Below, piece after piece: positions 6,006-7,536 of a DNA stretch of 7,536 nt. Numbering within the stretch: the first letter of the stretch is position 1; each line of letters opens with the position of its first letter. Location of the stretch: the NCBI GenBank assembly GCA_021793055.1, contig JAJYTL010000155.1:1-7536 (forward strand). The letters are read 5' to 3'. Source of the DNA: Pseudomonadota bacterium (GTDB lineage Bacteria; Pseudomonadota; Alphaproteobacteria; Ferrovibrionales; Ferrovibrionaceae). The translations under genes were made by a program, and so were the position numbers. The notes below the pieces were generated by a model. It ran no database searches. It was not told the origin of the DNA and worked only from the letters and a program-made list of their open reading frames with translations.

Positions 6006-6034
6006 ACGATACACTCGCATGAATTGTATCGCAA
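6006..6034 (-). promoter_or_regulatory. Putative promoter and operator-like inverted repeat of the lipoprotein gene
   Basis: On the minus strand TTGCGA (6029-6034) and TATCGT (6006-6011) are 17 bases apart, each matching consensus at four of six positions. A perfect 7-bp inverted repeat, CGATACA (6007-6013) and TGTATCG (6025-6031) with an 11-base spacer, overlaps both elements. A dimeric regulator bound there would cover the promoter. The start codon is about 25 bases downstream of the -10. Confidence 0.35.
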
Positions 6035-6110
6035 CTCGGCATCTCGCCACACGATGGCCGGCAGGAGGGTAAAAGTTTTCGAGCCGCGGCGCCGACGACG
6101 AAGGGCGTAA

Positions 6111-6151
6111 AGATGGGCGGCACGGGCCATGAAGGCCCGCGCCGCCCATCT
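6111..6151 (-). terminator. Strong 18-bp hairpin, likely transcription terminator
   Basis: AGATGGGCGGCACGGGCC (6111-6128) and the opposite arm at 6134-6151 pair over 18 bases with one A-C mismatch around the loop ATGAA. It is downstream of the methyltransferase in its direction of transcription, where the minus strand reads CATCTTTACG on leaving the stem, a short T-run. In the plus direction TGTCTTGGTTTCTG follows, so it may work both ways. It separates the methyltransferase from the lipoprotein gene. The rest of 6035-6174 contains nothing else I can support. Confidence 0.5.
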
Positions 6152-6174
6152 GTCTTGGTTTCTGCTTGCGGCGG

Positions 6175-6292
6175 CTAGAGCACGATACCCAAAAGCCGAG
6201 CCCGCGTTTCGCGCCAGATCACGCTGCACGTTATCGGAACAGCGCACGGACATGATCTTGGATCGGACCGATCCAAGATCATCGTGCGCTAG
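6175..6292. repeat. 118-bp palindromic element, REP- or MITE-like
   Basis: The element is bounded by CTAGAGCACGAT (6175-6186) and ATCGTGCGCTAG (6281-6292), inverted copies matching at 11 of 12 positions. Its right half is a long palindrome: AGCGCACG (6241-6248) pairs with CGTGCGCT (6283-6290), and inside it, after a 3-base bulge, ATGATCTTGGATCGG (6252-6266) pairs perfectly with CCGATCCAAGATCAT (6268-6282) around a single A. Its CTAGAG start and GATCATG-type and TTATCGGAA words resemble the non-coding palindromic repeats scattered through many alphaproteobacterial chromosomes. It has no coding capacity. Its right end overlaps and supplies the methyltransferase stop codon. One copy only is in the window, so repeat status is inferred. 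Confidence 0.5.
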
Positions 6293-7230
6293 TTCTGCAG
6301 CAGCTTCTTGCCGACGCCGGGAATGCGGTAATAGCGCCGGCCGTAGCTCCGGTGCCCGCCGCTCACGATCGAGATCAGGCTGCCCAACGGCTGACGCTCG
6401 ACCGCGCTCCCGGGCCGCGAGACGAACAGCTCGGCGTGAAACAGGCCTTCGGCCTCGTGGCCGTCGGAATCGATGCCGAGACGCTCCAGCGTCTTCAAGG
6501 TGTGATCGAATTCCTTTGCGTCCGAGAAGCGGCGCTGCACGAAGGTCGCGCCCTCGAACTTTTCCGTCTCCAATCCGAATCGGCCAAGCGTCCGCGTCAC
6601 GGCGTCATAGGGGAACATGCGCAACACAAAGGAGACGATCCACGGCGGCTCGGGATTTTCGTTGCATTCGAGAATCCGCTCGAATGTCTTCTCCGTCACG
6701 TAACCGACGCAGCCGGTGGAAATGATGACGTCGACGTTGCGAAGCGCCTGGCGCGCCTGCGCGGAGGGTTTCCCGTTCTCCATATCCTCGCACAGCGCCC
6801 GATCGAGGACGCCGACATCGGCGGCGTAACTCACCGCCTCGCTCGAAACGTCGAGCCCGACGATTTCAAGATCGTCCTGCGCCGGCCAACCGCGGAAATA
6901 ATGTCGGTCGATGCCGCGCAGCTTCGGCGACGGCAACGCCTGAATTTCCGGCATCATGTAGCGGCGGCGCAAGGTGTCGAACTTCAGCGGCAGGCGCAAC
7001 AGCGCCGCATTGATGCCATAAGAACATCCGAGGTCGAGAACCGTGACCGGGCGCTCCTGACTTTTCGCCCGCGCGTTGACGATCTGCTGAAAGATCGGTC
7101 GCGCGAGATCGGGAATGGTGTAATCGAGACCGCCGAGAACTCGAAAATAAGAGCGGGGGTCGGGCTCGCTGTAGATGTCGTCGAAACTTGCCTTGACTTC
7201 GTTGATCTCCGAGTAGGTCGCATTTTCCAT
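6289..7230 (-). CDS. Class I SAM-dependent methyltransferase, substrate unknown
   Basis: This 313-residue cytoplasmic protein has a Rossmann-type methyltransferase core. Motif I, VTVLDLGCSYGINAALL (62-78), is the SAM-binding glycine loop; LEIVGLDVSSEAVSYA (121-136) carries the acidic residue that normally holds the ribose; ALCEDMEN (145-152) fits the adenine-binding motif II region; and VDVIISTGCVGYVTEKTFERIL (166-187) is the strand and helix that follow. Between motif I and strand 2 is an unusually long insert (about 80-118, with the basic LRRRYMMPEIQ). The C-terminus is basic and aromatic (HRSYGRRYYRIPGVGKKLLQN). The start at 7230 is chosen for the strong RBS AAAGGAGGGG ending 5 bases before the ATG; an in-frame TTG at 7338 would add 36 residues that look non-coding. 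The gene stands alone. I do not recognise the subfamily, so the substrate (small molecule, lipid or protein) is open. The stop codon lies in a palindromic element. Confidence 0.82.
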   Translation of the reverse strand: MENATYSEINEVKASFDDIYSEPDPRSYFRVLGGLDYTIPDLARPIFQQIVNARAKSQERPVTVLDLGCSYGINAALLRLPLKFDTLRRRYMMPEIQALPSPKLRGIDRHYFRGWPAQDDLEIVGLDVSSEAVSYAADVGVLDRALCEDMENGKPSAQARQALRNVDVIISTGCVGYVTEKTFERILECNENPEPPWIVSFVLRMFPYDAVTRTLGRFGLETEKFEGATFVQRRFSDAKEFDHTLKTLERLGIDSDGHEAEGLFHAELFVSRPGSAVERQPLGSLISIVSGGHRSYGRRYYRIPGVGKKLLQN

Positions 7231-7252
7231 TATGCCCCTCCTTTCCGGATCT

Positions 7253-7281
7253 AACCTAGAGGCCCAGGCGCGAAGGGTCAA
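7253..7281 (-). promoter_or_regulatory. Putative promoter of the methyltransferase gene
   Basis: On the minus strand TTGACC (7276-7281) is a good -35, and TAGGTT (7253-7258), 17 bases on, is a weak -10. Transcription would start near 7246, leaving a short leader that holds the strong RBS. The rest of 7282-7334 has only a short palindrome, ATATC-GCT-GATAT (7316-7328), of unknown meaning. Confidence 0.4.
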
Positions 7282-7334
7282 CCGAAGGCGACCCGGAGTC
7301 TTCGGGAACGCCAAAATATCGCTGATATCCTTCG

Positions 7335-7536
7335 TCAAGAAACGCCGTCAGCCGCGCATAAGCGCGCAAGAAGCGGCATTTGCCGCGATGCCGATTTTGC
7401 GCTAAGCACGAAATCTCTTTCGCGCCGGATCGGCGACCCTTCGCCGTCAAGTGCGAGTGCAAACCCGAACTTGGACATGGCGATGAACACCGATCCGCCG
7501 AAAATGAGAATATCCGCTACCGCCAATTTCAGCCCG
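7335..7536 (-). CDS. Possible C-terminal part of an unknown protein (right edge)
   Basis: A frame open from the right edge ends at TGA (7335-7337) and gives about 66 residues: a hydrophobic stretch LKLAVADILIFGGSVFIAMS followed by KFGFALALDGEGSP and a basic tail ending LCAADGVS. The first part could be a membrane segment or a buried strand and helix. I do not recognise it. Third-position GC is only moderate, and an overlapping frame (7256-7462, with FLRAYARLTAFLDEGYQRYF) looks equally protein-like, so this could be a frameshifted remnant or no gene at all. The upstream sequence is needed to decide. Confidence 0.22.
   Translation of the reverse strand, partial: GLKLAVADILIFGGSVFIAMSKFGFALALDGEGSPIRRERDFVLSAKSASRQMPLLARLCAADGVS

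Noticed and set aside
6063..6069. AGGAGGG, a strong Shine-Dalgarno-like site on the plus strand
   Set aside because: No ATG, GTG or TTG follows at a usable distance with an open frame that makes sense.
6002..6253. 83-residue minus-strand frame between methyltransferase and lipoprotein
   Set aside because: It reads through the 18-bp hairpin and part of the palindromic element, has a run of five arginines and no convincing RBS or family.
6129..6725. 198-residue plus-strand frame across the palindromic element and antisense to the methyltransferase
   Set aside because: It is Arg- and Ser-rich, spans non-coding repeats and has no recognisable domain.
6352..7254. 300-residue plus-strand frame antisense to the methyltransferase
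   Set aside because: The minus strand has a strong RBS and clear SAM-binding motifs; the plus frame has neither.
7230..7338. Extended start of the methyltransferase at the in-frame TTG 7338
   Set aside because: The added 36 residues cover the likely promoter and RBS and do not look like coding sequence; the ATG at 7230 has a strong RBS.

Overview
The window is GC-rich DNA with dense, short-spaced genes. It most resembles a chromosome segment of an alphaproteobacterium, probably a member of Rhodospirillales or a relative. The assignment rests on the protein sequences (L35, L20, PheS, PheT, GcdH), the GC-biased codon use and the promoter style (TTGnnn-17-TAnnnn). I could not run a taxonomic search. 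No tRNA, rRNA, CRISPR array, transposase or phage gene is visible.

Layout. (1) 1-353, minus: the N-terminal 117 residues of glutaryl-CoA dehydrogenase, with a promoter that carries a palindrome over its -10. (2) 471-668, plus: a 65-residue small protein of unknown function, probably of the DUF6898 type. (3) 739-4971, plus: a good sigma-70-type promoter, a structured leader, then rpmI, rplT, pheS and pheT, i.e. two 50S proteins and both subunits of phenylalanyl-tRNA synthetase. rplT follows rpmI with its RBS on the rpmI stop, and pheS and pheT overlap by ATGA. infC, often the first gene of this cluster, is not here. (4) 5024-5482, plus: a PaaI-type hotdog thioesterase close behind pheT, followed by a Rho-independent terminator. 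(5) 5615-5980, minus: a small probable lipoprotein with a glycine-rich C-terminal segment and two G homopolymers at its start. (6) 5981-6288: an intergenic region holding an operator-like inverted repeat, a strong 18-bp hairpin and a 118-bp palindromic element. (7) 6289-7230, minus: an orphan class I SAM-dependent methyltransferase with a strong RBS. (8) 7231-7536: its promoter region, then a weakly supported open frame running off the edge.

The left two thirds is conserved housekeeping: one translation operon, with a lipid or amino-acid catabolism gene divergent from the small gene before it. From about 5615 onward the DNA is accessory in character, with unlinked minus-strand genes, long intergenic sequence and palindromic repeats.

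I see no convincing new multi-gene system. The most unusual items are the palindromic element that supplies the stop codon of the methyltransferase, the G-tract arrangement at the lipoprotein start, and several hairpins or mutually exclusive hairpins at gene boundaries. All are read by eye and need comparative checks.
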